DNA of 64,000 nt, from the NCBI RefSeq assembly GCF_040717535.1, contig NZ_JBFEFI010000006.1, forward strand, positions 1 through 64,000, given 5' to 3'. The position numbers and the translations under genes were made by a program. Of this stretch, positions 36,527-45,631 are shown piece after piece (the stretch's first letter is position 1; each line of letters opens with the position of its first letter). The notes under the pieces are model-generated. The model searched no databases. It was not told the origin of the DNA and saw only the letters and a list, made by a program, of their open reading frames with translations. This stretch comes from Thalassoglobus sp. JC818 (GTDB taxonomy: Bacteria; Planctomycetota; Planctomycetia; Planctomycetales; Planctomycetaceae).

Positions 36527-37105
36527 ATGATTGATACGACTTCTCCCCAATCATTCGCTGTCTTCCGCACAGATCTTGGCTGGATGGGTGCCCACCTCGG
36601 ACGTTTGGGCATCAAATCGCTCACATTCGGTCATACGACTGAGCAATCTGCCTGGGAAAGCTTGAATATTTCCCAAGACGAAGCAGCTGGCCCTCCGCCG
36701 GGATGGTGGAAAGACGCGCAGAATCTGCTGGTCGAATACGCTTCGGGAGAGCCCGTCGACTTGACGCAGATTCCGATCGAGATGGGTGAGAAAACCGCGT
36801 TTCAGCAAAGTGTCGTGTATCAGTTACAAAAAGTTCCGTACGGCGAAGTCGTGACTTATCGTGATTTGGCCGCTCGTTCCGGGTCACCGGGAGCTGCTCG
36901 AGCAGTTGGAAATCAGATGGCGAAGAACTGTCTTCCGCTCATCATTCCCTGCCATCGAGTCATCGGCTCAGGCGGAAAACTCGGCGGTTTTTCGGCTCCG
37001 CAAGGACTCGACATGAAACGCCATCTTCTGAGCATGGAAGGTTGCTCTCCGGAATCCTTCTCGGCCCCTTCAAATTCCGCAACCAATTGCCTCGTCTTCA
37101 CTTAA
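36527..37105 (+). CDS. ogt: Methylated-DNA--protein-cysteine S-methyltransferase
   Basis: A 192-aa suicide DNA-repair protein that moves the methyl group from O6-methylguanine to its own cysteine. The active motif is NCLPLIIPCHRVIGSGGKLGGF with nucleophile Cys in PCHRV, preceded by the DNA-binding helix VPYGEVVTYRDLAARSGSPGAARAVGNQM (quoted in parts by position about 101-130). There is no Ada N-terminal domain. I chose the ATG at 36527 with AGAGAA upstream; a GTG at 36461 would add 22 residues. Its stop lies 8 bp inside the convergent membrane gene. Confidence 0.92.
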   Translation: MIDTTSPQSFAVFRTDLGWMGAHLGRLGIKSLTFGHTTEQSAWESLNISQDEAAGPPPGWWKDAQNLLVEYASGEPVDLTQIPIEMGEKTAFQQSVVYQLQKVPYGEVVTYRDLAARSGSPGAARAVGNQMAKNCLPLIIPCHRVIGSGGKLGGFSAPQGLDMKRHLLSMEGCSPESFSAPSNSATNCLVFT

Positions 37106-37436
37106 GCGATCGAGTCAGTTTCGGAACGAGGACTCCCAGCACGAGGATCACGACCAGGAACGGCAGCAAAATCCTTGGTCGGCGGACAATCACCAGGAGC
37201 AAAGCTGCGATTCCGACGATCCACCACGGATTCAAATTCGCCCAGGCAGCTGCGCGGCCTTTGGAGGGCAATCCGATCCAGAACGCAGACATGAGCAGAC
37301 CGACCCGCACAAAACTTCCACACCAGAAGTTGTTCGGTGAGTCGAGTACTGCGATCGCGATCCCGGTCAACAGGCACGCAACGGCAATAACTGCCACAAG
37401 GACGCGATTCACCTGTGGACGATTCGACTCAGTCAA
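37098..37436 (-). CDS. Small membrane protein of unknown function
   Basis: A 112-aa protein with three or four membrane segments: VLVAVIAVACLLTGIAIAVL, VGLLMSAFWIGL, IVGIAALLLVIV and LLPFLVVILVLGVLVP. No family recognised. The start is TTG at 37436, supported by AAGGAG seven bases upstream. Its 3' end overlaps the convergent methyltransferase gene by 8 bp. Confidence 0.72.
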   Translation of the reverse strand: MTESNRPQVNRVLVAVIAVACLLTGIAIAVLDSPNNFWCGSFVRVGLLMSAFWIGLPSKGRAAAWANLNPWWIVGIAALLLVIVRRPRILLPFLVVILVLGVLVPKLTRSLK

Positions 37437-37593
37437 TGGTTCGCTCCTTGCAAAAGTTGCTCACATCCTGAGTTGAATTCCCGATAAAAGAGATTGTCGC
37501 CACTGAAGTTCGTCCGATATAAGCCTTGAAGCACGCGAGCGAGGAACGCACCCGGTACGTGTTTGTCAGGTTCTTTGGGACACCAATTCACGG

Positions 37594-38604
37594 ATGAAGT
37601 CCGCAATCCTCTTCCTTATTCTGGCGATCTCTACGGGCTGTAGTCACACCGCAGTGGTTCACTGCTGGGAGCCAGCCGAAATCGAAGTCAAAGGGATGCA
37701 CCGGATTGTGGTGACCGACTTCGTTGGAGACAAGGGCCAGGGAATCGCCGGATCTCTTTCGGCACTGCTGCACGACAATGAATTCTACACGATTGTCGAT
37801 TCTTCTGAGCTGCAATCGACGATTGTTTCTGTCGGGTATCAGGACCGCCCATCAATGGACGATCTGATTTCCTCAGCCCGGTCCGCCGGAGTGGATGGAA
37901 TCATCTTCGGTGAAGTCATTGAATACGACTGCAACGATCAGGTGCTTCGAACCTCAGAGTTGAATGTTCTCACCCAGGACGCACTCGACGACAACCTTTT
38001 CGACAGCACTGAATTCGACGCACGCACGAACGAGAGTTTGTTGAGAGAAGGTTCCGTCACACTGGCATTTCGACTGGTTGAAGTGGAGACAGGAGAGGTC
38101 CTCGCAGCCAAGTCTGTAAATCGAAATTTCAGCGGGCGACTTGATTCTGGCTCAGCACAACTTCCATCGCGTGGAGAACTCCTTCACGAACTGACGGAGT
38201 CATGCTTGCAAGAGTTCGTCAACATGATGGCCCCTCACGAACGACCATGCGAGATGTCGCTGGCGACCTGTGACTTTTGGGTCAAAGGCTATCGGGATGT
38301 TCGCTCCGGAGTGAAATGGGCCCTCGCCGATGACTGGAAGAAAGCCGAAGCGAGTTGGCAGCAAGCTGTCAAAGAGAATCCGCAGAACGACGCGGCACTC
38401 TTCAATCTCTCAATCGCTGCCACGCGACGGCAGGATTACTTCACAGCTGAAACGTATGCTCTCGACGCGATCAAAGCCGAGCATAAAGATTGCTACACGG
38501 CTGGACTCGAGAAGATCCGCGAACGTCGTAAAGCTTGCGAGCAAGCGAACGCTCAGCGTGACTCACGAGTCACTTCTGTTTCGCCCGCCATTCTGCACCG
38601 ATAG
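37594..38604 (+). CDS. CsgG-like outer-membrane lipoprotein with TPR tail
   Basis: A 336-aa exported lipoprotein. The signal ends in the lipobox STGC, so Cys16 is the likely lipidated residue. The middle (about 35-215) has HRIVVTDFVGDKGQGIAGSL and VDGIIFGEVIEYDC, the pattern of CsgG/LpoB-type domains (IPDFxxxxG, start of strand, GxDxxxxGxV). The C-terminus has two TPR-like helices (WKKAEASWQQAVKENPQND, DYFTAETYALDAIKAEH). Such proteins act in secretion channels or as activators at the outer membrane; partner not seen. ATG at 37594. Confidence 0.78.
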   Translation: MKSAILFLILAISTGCSHTAVVHCWEPAEIEVKGMHRIVVTDFVGDKGQGIAGSLSALLHDNEFYTIVDSSELQSTIVSVGYQDRPSMDDLISSARSAGVDGIIFGEVIEYDCNDQVLRTSELNVLTQDALDDNLFDSTEFDARTNESLLREGSVTLAFRLVEVETGEVLAAKSVNRNFSGRLDSGSAQLPSRGELLHELTESCLQEFVNMMAPHERPCEMSLATCDFWVKGYRDVRSGVKWALADDWKKAEASWQQAVKENPQNDAALFNLSIAATRRQDYFTAETYALDAIKAEHKDCYTAGLEKIRERRKACEQANAQRDSRVTSVSPAILHR

Positions 38605-38606
38605 TC

Positions 38607-39515
38607 TCAGCTTCGGTCTGAGATCGTTTGCTCAACCTGCTCTAAAGTGGGAAGCGCTTCGTCGTTGCCGAGTCGGGTACATTTGATTCCGGCACTGACT
38701 GTGCAGAACCTGAGGATTCGCTCAGGGGACCATTGCTGCAAAACGCCGTGGATCAGCGCACCCGAAAAGCAATCCCCTGCCCCGTTCGTATCGACCACTT
38801 GCGGCGGTCTCGTCGCAGGTTCGAATCGAGTTTCGCCATCTGCAAACATCGCAGCGCCATTCTCTCCATCCGTCACGCAGACGACTTTCGGCCCATACTC
38901 CGCAATCGCTCGAGATGCTCTCTGAATGTCCGACTCTCCCATAAATTGCTCGGCGAACTTCCGCGGAGCATTCACGATGTCGGCGAGTTTCAGAATTTCG
39001 TCGACTCCCGGCTTCGGTGAACCGGTATCGATCGCCACCAAACCTCCATGAGATTTGACTACTCTCGCTGTTTCAATCGCTATCTCACCCGGCCAGCCAT
39101 CTAGATGCAGAAGCTGGCACTGTGAAAGGTCTTCTTTCCTTAACCGCGTCTCGATCCCTGTTCTACAGTTTCGAACCGTACAGGAAGTCCGTCTCCCCGA
39201 AGGTTGTTCCAGCCAGACTTGGGAGACAGACGTTGCTTGCGAAGTGTCGATCGAGTGTTCGAATTCAATCCCGCGCTGGCTGAGCGAGTTCTCAACCAGC
39301 TGTCCCCACGGGTCACTTCCCCAGCTTCCAATGAAGCGACACCGGTGTCCAAACTTCACCAGTTGCGAAAGCGCAATGGGCACCGGACCTCCAATTTGAG
39401 TCAGTGACGCGACCGCTTCGTTCTTGGAGTCGACGTTCGGATATCTCTCGACTGTCATGATGTGATCGACCACCACAAGACCGAGGCCGAGAATGTGACC
39501 TGATTTATCCTTCAA
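38607..39515 (-). CDS. PfkB family carbohydrate kinase
   Basis: A 302-aa ribokinase-like sugar or nucleoside kinase. It shows VVVDHIMTVERYPNVDS at the start, TQIGGPVPIALSQLVKFGH, and the C-terminal PfkB signature VVDTNGAGDCFSGALIHG with the catalytic Asp and the anion hole. Substrate is unknown. I chose the TTG at 39515 because GGGGAAGAG is close upstream; another TTG at 39563 adds 16 residues without a ribosome site. It ends two bases from the convergent lipoprotein gene. Confidence 0.88.
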   Translation of the reverse strand: MKDKSGHILGLGLVVVDHIMTVERYPNVDSKNEAVASLTQIGGPVPIALSQLVKFGHRCRFIGSWGSDPWGQLVENSLSQRGIEFEHSIDTSQATSVSQVWLEQPSGRRTSCTVRNCRTGIETRLRKEDLSQCQLLHLDGWPGEIAIETARVVKSHGGLVAIDTGSPKPGVDEILKLADIVNAPRKFAEQFMGESDIQRASRAIAEYGPKVVCVTDGENGAAMFADGETRFEPATRPPQVVDTNGAGDCFSGALIHGVLQQWSPERILRFCTVSAGIKCTRLGNDEALPTLEQVEQTISDRS

Positions 39516-39935
39516 TGAAGCTCTTCCCCGTTTCTCAAATGGTCGCCGGAACAAGTCGTCCAATGCAACAATTCGTCACATCGACTTCACGAACGCCAAG
39601 TCCGACGGTCGCGAGTTTGGCTCACATTTTGGCCGATTCAAGAGAGCCTGCAAGATGGTCAACACGGCAAGTCAGAACAAAATGGGAGTTGTTCGACCAC
39701 CGTTCATGAAGTAACATCAACCGAGACTAATGCGACAGGCATTGGTCACCTACCGAAACTCCACCAGCCATTTGCGACTGCGACGCGGCCACCGACTGCA
39801 TCTGTTCACATCGCCTCAATCTGTGTGAACTTTTCCCCGCCACTTGAGCGGTTTCCGACTCCGATTGAAGGTCAGCTCGAATCGTTCCATCCTACCAGTA
39901 AGAGTCGCTCTCACGCGGGAGCGGAGTGAAGTGAG
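39516..39935. other. 420-bp intergenic region
   Basis: Lies between the PfkB kinase gene and the DUF1501 gene, which diverge. I see no gene or RNA; it must hold both promoters. Confidence 0.5.
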
Positions 39936-41363
39936 ATGACACACACCAACAACAGCAATCTCAACACTCACAGAAGCTGGAGTCGCCGCGAGTTTCTCTC
40001 GAGATCCGGAGGAGGTTTGGGAGCACTCGCATGTGCCAGCCTGCTCGCCACAGAACAGCAAGCCCAAGCAAACCAGACCGCCCGAGCCCCACACTTCGCA
40101 CCCCGCGTCAAGCAAGTCATCTACCTGTTCATGCATGGCGGTCCCAGCCATGTCGACTTGTTCGATCCGAAACCGGTCCTCGAAAAGTATGCAGGGAAAC
40201 CTCTGCCTGAGAGTTTCGGAAATGTGATGACTCGGCGGAAAGTCGGTCAAAACCCACTTCTGCCAAGCGTTAAGAAATTCCGAAAGCATGGCGAGTCAGG
40301 AATTGAGGTCAGTGAGTTTCTTCCTCATCTGGCTGGCCAAGTCGACGAACTCTGCGTCCTCCGAGGGGTTCACGGAGACAGCGTGAACCATCCGCAGTCA
40401 GTGTATCAAATGAACACTGGAAGCATTTTGATGGGCAAGCCAAGTCTGGGCAGTTGGGTCTCTTATGGTTTAGGAACGGAGAACCAAAACCTGCCGGGAT
40501 TTGTCGTCATGCCCGATCGCGGAACCGGAATCAAAGGTGGTCCGCCAGCTTGGGGAAGTGGATTTCTGCCAGCGACCTACCAGGGGACGACTGTTCGAAC
40601 CGGAGAGACGCCGATCCTGCATCTGGATCGCCCAAAAGGCATCAACGAACACCAACAGCGAAACATGCTGGACTTCATCAACTCCCAGAATCGCGAACAT
40701 CTTCGGGCACGAGGATTGGATGGAGAACTTGAAGCACGCATCGAGTCTTACGAACTCGCATTTCGAATGCAGGCTGCCGCACCAGAAGCAATGAACTTTC
40801 GTGAGGAACCTTCTCACATCCAACAGCTTTATGGAATCGACCAACCGGAAACGAACGAATTCGGAACTCGTTGCCTGCTCGCACGAAGACTGATCGAGCG
40901 TGGAGTTCGGTTTGTTCAATTGTACTCTGGAGACACCAACGGCTGGGACGCTCACGCCGACGTCCTCCAGAACCATTCGCATTACTGCCAGGCCACGGAT
41001 CTGCCAATTGCCGGTCTGCTGACGGATTTGCGGCAACGTGGTTTGCTGGATGAAACACTCGTCATCTGGGGCGGAGAATTCGGGCGAATGCCGATGAGCG
41101 AGCAGGGAAAAGGTCGAGATCACAATCCGTGGGGCTACACCGTTTGGATGGCTGGAGGAGGCGTGAAACCGGGCTTCACTTATGGAGCGACTGACGACGT
41201 CGGATTGCGGGCAGTCGAGCAGACCGTGCATATCCACGATTTACATGCCACGATTCTCCACCTGCTCGGATTTGATCACGAACTGCTGACATACTTTCAC
41301 AATGGTCGCGACGAAAGGTTAACTGACGTCGCTGGCCGAGTTGTCCATGAGATTCTGGCGTGA
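39936..41363 (+). CDS. DUF1501 family secreted protein (Tat signal)
   Basis: A 475-aa protein. The N-terminus has a twin-arginine motif, WSRREFLSRSG (Arg17, Arg18), so it is folded in the cytoplasm and exported. It then shows VIYLFMHGGPSHVDLFDPKP, LPHLAGQVDELCVLRGVHGD, and near the end LVIWGGEFGRMPMSEQGKGRDHNPWGY, the standard DUF1501 blocks of an alkaline-phosphatase/sulfatase-like fold. DUF1501 genes are paired with DUF1549/DUF1553 genes in planctomycetes, as here (GTG start inside the TGA stop). Their substrate is unknown. Confidence 0.92.
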   Translation: MTHTNNSNLNTHRSWSRREFLSRSGGGLGALACASLLATEQQAQANQTARAPHFAPRVKQVIYLFMHGGPSHVDLFDPKPVLEKYAGKPLPESFGNVMTRRKVGQNPLLPSVKKFRKHGESGIEVSEFLPHLAGQVDELCVLRGVHGDSVNHPQSVYQMNTGSILMGKPSLGSWVSYGLGTENQNLPGFVVMPDRGTGIKGGPPAWGSGFLPATYQGTTVRTGETPILHLDRPKGINEHQQRNMLDFINSQNREHLRARGLDGELEARIESYELAFRMQAAAPEAMNFREEPSHIQQLYGIDQPETNEFGTRCLLARRLIERGVRFVQLYSGDTNGWDAHADVLQNHSHYCQATDLPIAGLLTDLRQRGLLDETLVIWGGEFGRMPMSEQGKGRDHNPWGYTVWMAGGGVKPGFTYGATDDVGLRAVEQTVHIHDLHATILHLLGFDHELLTYFHNGRDERLTDVAGRVVHEILA

Positions 41364-43327
41364 ACGATCTTTCGAAACTGCTGTCAAAACTCTGTTGCTC
41401 CGTCTTCTGCATTTCCGTCCTGAGTTGGACAGGTTTGGAACTCGCACACGCTTCCAAACCGTCAGCGAGTAACGAATCTGAAACGGAACATGTCAGCCTC
41501 GACGAACCGGAGATAACGGAAGCAGATCGCGACTATTGGGCTTACCAACCGGTGGAGCGCCCTCCTGTACCGGAAGTGGCCAACATTGACCTCTGCAACA
41601 ATCCGATCGACCAATTCATTATCGCTCGATTGGAAGACAAAGGTCTGAAACCCGTTCCGCTGGCGACCAAACAACAGTTGATCCGGCGAGTCACATTCGA
41701 CTTAATCGGACTGCCTCCCACGCAAAGTGAGATCGCAGAATTTCTGGAAGACAACTCTCCGGATGCGTACGAGAGACTTGTCACGGCGCTCCTGAATCGC
41801 CCCGGCTATGGCGAAAGATGGGCGCAGCACTGGTTGGACCTCGTTCGCTTCGCAGAAACCGACGGGTTCGAACATGATCATGTGCGTCCCGAAGCTTGGA
41901 GATATCGAGACTGGGTCATCAAAGCGTTCAACGATGGTCTACCTTACGACGAGTTTCTGCGACTTCAAATCGCCGGTGATGAAATCGCTCCCGACTCATC
42001 AGATGCTCTCATCGCGACGGGATTTCTTCTCGCGGGTCCAGATATGCCCGATATCAACCTTCAGGAAGAACGACGCCACAACTTCCTGAACGGCATCGCA
42101 GCCAACATTGGTGAAGTCATTCTGGGTCTTCGTTTCGGATGTGCCCAATGCCACCATCACCGGACTGATCCAATCTCGCAGCAGGACTTCTATCGTATCC
42201 GTTCTTTCTTCGAACCACTCGATCTGTTCAAAGACCATTCACTACCCGAAGCAGGCGCAGAACCTTCAAAAGCCCGCGTCGCCAAGAACCTCGCGAAGAA
42301 TGTCCCTGTGAGTAAGGTCTACATGAAGGGAGACTTCCGCCGCCCGGGACCAGAGATCTCTCCACAGTTTCCTCGAGTCATTCAAACGAATGCTGAGCTG
42401 CAGGAACTGGATGAATCGGCGCACGGTCGACGAATTGCATTCGCGCAGTGGTTGACGGCTCCCGATCATCCATTGACCGCACGAGTCATTGTGAATCGCA
42501 TCTGGCATCACCATTTCGGGGAAGGTCTGATTGGAACCACGAGCGACTTCGGTTGGATGGGGGATTCCGCCACACATCCCAAACTGCTCGATTGGCTCGC
42601 TGCGGAACTCATCGACTCGGGCTGGAACCTGAAGGCACTCCACTCACTCATTGTGAATTCCGCGACGTACCAGCGTGCGAGTCTTCCCACCGAAAACCTG
42701 TCAGCAGAAGACAAGGCCATTTGGGAAGAACTCATTGAACAGGATCGGAACAACCGCCTGCTCGGTCGACGCAACCGGCGACGACTCGAATCAGAAGCGA
42801 TTCGTGACAGCATGCTCTCCGTGTCGGGAGAATTGAACCGTCAAACCGGCGGACCGGGAGTTCGCACCGAACTTCCCAAAGCAGTGACGTCGACGCTCCT
42901 GAAAAACCATTGGAAGGTCACTGAAGATCCTGCTGAACATGATCGGCGCACGATTTATCTGTTCATGCGAAGAAACTTGCGATTGCCGTTCCTCGAAGCC
43001 TTCGACAAACCCGACGCCAATTTGAGCTGTCCAGTCCGAAGCAAGACAACCATCGCTCCTCAAGCACTGCACTTGCTCAACTCAGATTTTGCAAGAGAAC
43101 GCGCAACAGCCTTTGCAGCGAGGTTGACTCAGGAAGTCGATTCAGGAGCCGACTCGCAGCCCGAACGCATCAACCTCGCGTACGATTTGTGCTTCAGTCG
43201 AAAACCGAACGTGCAAGAGCTTACGAACTGTCTCGCCTTTTTGAACGATCATCCTGACGATGAAGTCGCTCTTATCGACTTGTGCCACGCCTTGATGAAT
43301 CTCAACGAGTTTATCTACATCGACTGA
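41360..43327 (+). CDS. DUF1549/DUF1553 (PSD1-type) secreted protein
   Basis: A 655-aa exported protein. After a signal peptide, DUF1549 (about 85-290) shows PIDQFIIARLEDKGLKPVP, RVTFDLIGLPPT and RWAQHWLDLVRFAETDGFEH. DUF1553 (about 350-630) shows RVIVNRIWHHHFGEGLIGT and QALHLLNSDF. Usual PSD1 proteins have an N-terminal cytochrome c domain; this short form lacks it. FGCAQCHHHRTDP inside DUF1549 carries a CxxCH that may bind heme. The GTG start overlaps the DUF1501 stop, so the pair is translated together and probably works together outside the cytoplasm. Confidence 0.92.
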   Translation: MNDLSKLLSKLCCSVFCISVLSWTGLELAHASKPSASNESETEHVSLDEPEITEADRDYWAYQPVERPPVPEVANIDLCNNPIDQFIIARLEDKGLKPVPLATKQQLIRRVTFDLIGLPPTQSEIAEFLEDNSPDAYERLVTALLNRPGYGERWAQHWLDLVRFAETDGFEHDHVRPEAWRYRDWVIKAFNDGLPYDEFLRLQIAGDEIAPDSSDALIATGFLLAGPDMPDINLQEERRHNFLNGIAANIGEVILGLRFGCAQCHHHRTDPISQQDFYRIRSFFEPLDLFKDHSLPEAGAEPSKARVAKNLAKNVPVSKVYMKGDFRRPGPEISPQFPRVIQTNAELQELDESAHGRRIAFAQWLTAPDHPLTARVIVNRIWHHHFGEGLIGTTSDFGWMGDSATHPKLLDWLAAELIDSGWNLKALHSLIVNSATYQRASLPTENLSAEDKAIWEELIEQDRNNRLLGRRNRRRLESEAIRDSMLSVSGELNRQTGGPGVRTELPKAVTSTLLKNHWKVTEDPAEHDRRTIYLFMRRNLRLPFLEAFDKPDANLSCPVRSKTTIAPQALHLLNSDFARERATAFAARLTQEVDSGADSQPERINLAYDLCFSRKPNVQELTNCLAFLNDHPDDEVALIDLCHALMNLNEFIYID

Positions 43328-43328
43328 C

Positions 43329-43372
43329 GACATGCGCTGACGCGGCAAACTCAAGCAATCACAGCGCATGTC
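43329..43372. terminator. Hairpin between convergent DUF1549/1553 and sulfatase genes
   Basis: The 11-bp perfect stem GACATGCGCTG / CAGCGCATGTC encloses a 22-nt loop. There is no T-run; placed between two convergent stop codons (43327 and 43417). Confidence 0.5.
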
Positions 43373-43416
43373 GAAAGCACCGCAATGTTTTCAATTCGAC
43401 GATGTAAACAAGACTG

Positions 43417-45315
43417 CTAATTCTCTTCAACAAGATACTGCAGCCTTCGCTGAACGGTGTCGTTCTTGAGAACTGAAGGGCTCAGCATTTCTTGTGTTAA
43501 CTCGAATTCATACCCAGGCTGTCCATCTCGAAGAAGCGTCAGGCTGTTAAGAATCAACCCTGCTTCAATACCGTCTTGTGTCTCTTTGAGAGCTCCCAGA
43601 ATGACTTCTTGCGGCGGCACACCCGCAGTGAGGGCCAAGAACTCGGCCGCTCGGACTCGGACCAACGGTTCGTCATCGCTCTCAGCGAGCTTCTTTGCTC
43701 GTCTGGTGAACTGCTTGGCTGCGTCTCCCTGCACGGTGCATGAAATCAGTCCCCAATATCGTTCCCAGGGGTTTTCAGAATTCAATGCTTTGCGAAGTCC
43801 GGGCTTAGCTTCATCGAATGAAACAAGGCTGAGATCGGCAATCTCGACCAGCTTTACAATTTCCTTCTGGCGCTCTTGGCCAAACTTCTTCGGATTGTCG
43901 AACGCTTGCTTGGCGAGTTCGCTCTCCGGGTAAAAACTCAAATCCGGCAAGTCTGAGACAAACGATGACATGAGGGTCCTCATCTCCTTCAGTTTGTCTG
44001 CATGCGCCGGATCTCCGGCAAGGTTGGCCACCTCATGCGGATCAGCTTCGATGTCGAACAGCATCTCTGCCGGGCGAGGTCGGAAGAACTGCGATTGAAC
44101 TTCATTCAGTTCACCTTGCTCGAAGCGTTCACGCCACTCCTGATAAGCCAGCATGATGTAGCGGTAGTTGTTCTGAAGCCCATCAACGTTGAACGGCTGA
44201 TAGTTGCGAACGTACTCGTATTTTCCTTTTCGAATCGTTCTGACGACGTCGTACTTCTCATCAAATCGGTCAGCGTAGCCGAATGCGAAATCGCGAGACG
44301 CAACTTCCTGCGACTTGATCCCCTTTCCGAGGAATGCCTTTCCATCGATACCCGTTGGAACCTCCACACCTGCGAGATTGAGGGCGGTTGGTCCGAAATC
44401 GACGAAGCTCACAAATCCGTTTTGTCTGCTTCCGATTGATTCATCGACGAGATGCTTCCAGTTCTCAGGGACCCGCACTACCAGCGGAATGTGCAGCCCG
44501 CTTTCGTAAGCATATCCCTTTCCGCGAGGCAGGACGCCACCGTGGTCTCCGAAGTAGAAGATGAACGTCTCTTCCAGAAGTCCATCCTCTTCGAGTGCTT
44601 TCACAACGTCGCCGATTTCACGATCGACCATTTGAATTCGATCGTGGTAGCGAGCATAGGTGTATCGAAAGGTTTCCGTATCGGGATGGTAAGGAGCAAC
44701 GAATACACTCTCGGGGTCGGTGCTGGTCTTCTCATTCAGCAATGTCTTCCGGGGAAAATGCAACGAGCTTTCGTGTGTCGTCTTGAAGCTCTGTTTGTAA
44801 AAGAATGGCTGCCCCGGAGCTCGTTTTCTCCATGAAGCCTTTCCGGAGGATTCATCCCAAACGCCTTCTCCTTCGATTGCGTTGTAGTCTTTCTTGCTGT
44901 TGTTCGCTGTGTAGTAACCCGCCTCTCTCAAGTAGTTCGGAAACATCCGCAACCCCTCAGGCATCGGAACCAGTTTCGACCGACGGTGATACTGTGTTCC
45001 AATGCGAGGTCCGTAACACGACGTAATCAAAGTCGTTCGCGCGACGCTGCAGACCGGGCTGTTGGAGAACGCGTGATCATAGATGATCCCGTGTTCGGCC
45101 AAGGCTGCGATGTGAGGAGTCTCAGCACCGTGCTCGTCGAAAAGTTTAAGGAAGTGCTTGGAGTTGTCTTCTGAAATCAGCCAAACAATGTTCGGTCGCT
45201 TCAACGAATCTGTTGCATTCGCTTCGGCTGCGTTCGCATCAATCCCTGAAACCAGAGTGATCAAAACTGCAAACACCGTGTGCGCGACATGTCGCAACGG
45301 AAGAAAACGAGCCAT
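43417..45315 (-). CDS. Sulfatase (arylsulfatase / N-sulfoglucosamine sulfohydrolase-like)
   Basis: A 632-aa exported hydrolase of the sulfatase superfamily. A signal peptide (1-30) leads to RPNIVWLISEDNSKHFLKLF (metal Asp), then FSNSPVCSVARTTLITS. The motif is Cys89-Ser-Val-Ala-Arg93, where the usual CxPxR has Val in place of Pro. FYFGDHGGVLPRGKGYAYESGLHIPLVVRVP gives the second metal site (by position about 255-285). The C-terminal 200 residues are HEAT-like (LVRVRAAEFLALTAG). Substrate is probably a sulfated polysaccharide. ATG at 45315 with AAGAGG upstream. Confidence 0.88.
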   Translation of the reverse strand: MARFLPLRHVAHTVFAVLITLVSGIDANAAEANATDSLKRPNIVWLISEDNSKHFLKLFDEHGAETPHIAALAEHGIIYDHAFSNSPVCSVARTTLITSCYGPRIGTQYHRRSKLVPMPEGLRMFPNYLREAGYYTANNSKKDYNAIEGEGVWDESSGKASWRKRAPGQPFFYKQSFKTTHESSLHFPRKTLLNEKTSTDPESVFVAPYHPDTETFRYTYARYHDRIQMVDREIGDVVKALEEDGLLEETFIFYFGDHGGVLPRGKGYAYESGLHIPLVVRVPENWKHLVDESIGSRQNGFVSFVDFGPTALNLAGVEVPTGIDGKAFLGKGIKSQEVASRDFAFGYADRFDEKYDVVRTIRKGKYEYVRNYQPFNVDGLQNNYRYIMLAYQEWRERFEQGELNEVQSQFFRPRPAEMLFDIEADPHEVANLAGDPAHADKLKEMRTLMSSFVSDLPDLSFYPESELAKQAFDNPKKFGQERQKEIVKLVEIADLSLVSFDEAKPGLRKALNSENPWERYWGLISCTVQGDAAKQFTRRAKKLAESDDEPLVRVRAAEFLALTAGVPPQEVILGALKETQDGIEAGLILNSLTLLRDGQPGYEFELTQEMLSPSVLKNDTVQRRLQYLVEEN

Positions 45316-45629
45316 ACAAAACCTCTTGGCGCAAAGATGTCGAGTGAGAACTGGTCGCTTAGGACATCTTGAGAGTTTTTGATTTGTTCAGCAATCCAAA
45401 CGGAGACCGATGCTCTTCATTTGGACCATTTTCACAGATTCGCTGTCATAGCGATCACTCGAGCTGATGACGACTTCTGGAAAGCCGGACCAGCAGCAGG
45501 TGAAGAAACGTGCTCTCTGACGGACTTCAAAGCATTTGCTAATTTTGTGTGCACGATCTCGCACGAGCAAGCACAGCCTTTTAACTTCTGAAACAGTGCA
45601 AGCGAGTGCACAGAAAAGAGCAACTTGCT
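45316..45629. other. 314-bp gap holding repeat D
   Basis: Between the sulfatase start and the end of the next minus-strand gene; 45529-45629 is repeat copy D, and the rest should hold the sulfatase promoter. No gene seen. Confidence 0.55.
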
Positions 45630-45631
45630 CT
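45529..45631 (-). repeat. Dispersed ~100-bp intergenic repeat, copy D
   Basis: Read on the minus strand it begins AGAGCAAGTTGCTCTTTTC, then TGTGCACTCGC, GTGCTTGCTCGTGCGAGA, and ends GTGCACACAAAATTAGCAAA. It is the most complete copy: its start and middle match A and B, and its start and end match C. It abuts the TAG stop codon of the gene at 45630-46427, exactly as copy C abuts the PIG-L stop. Confidence 0.65.
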
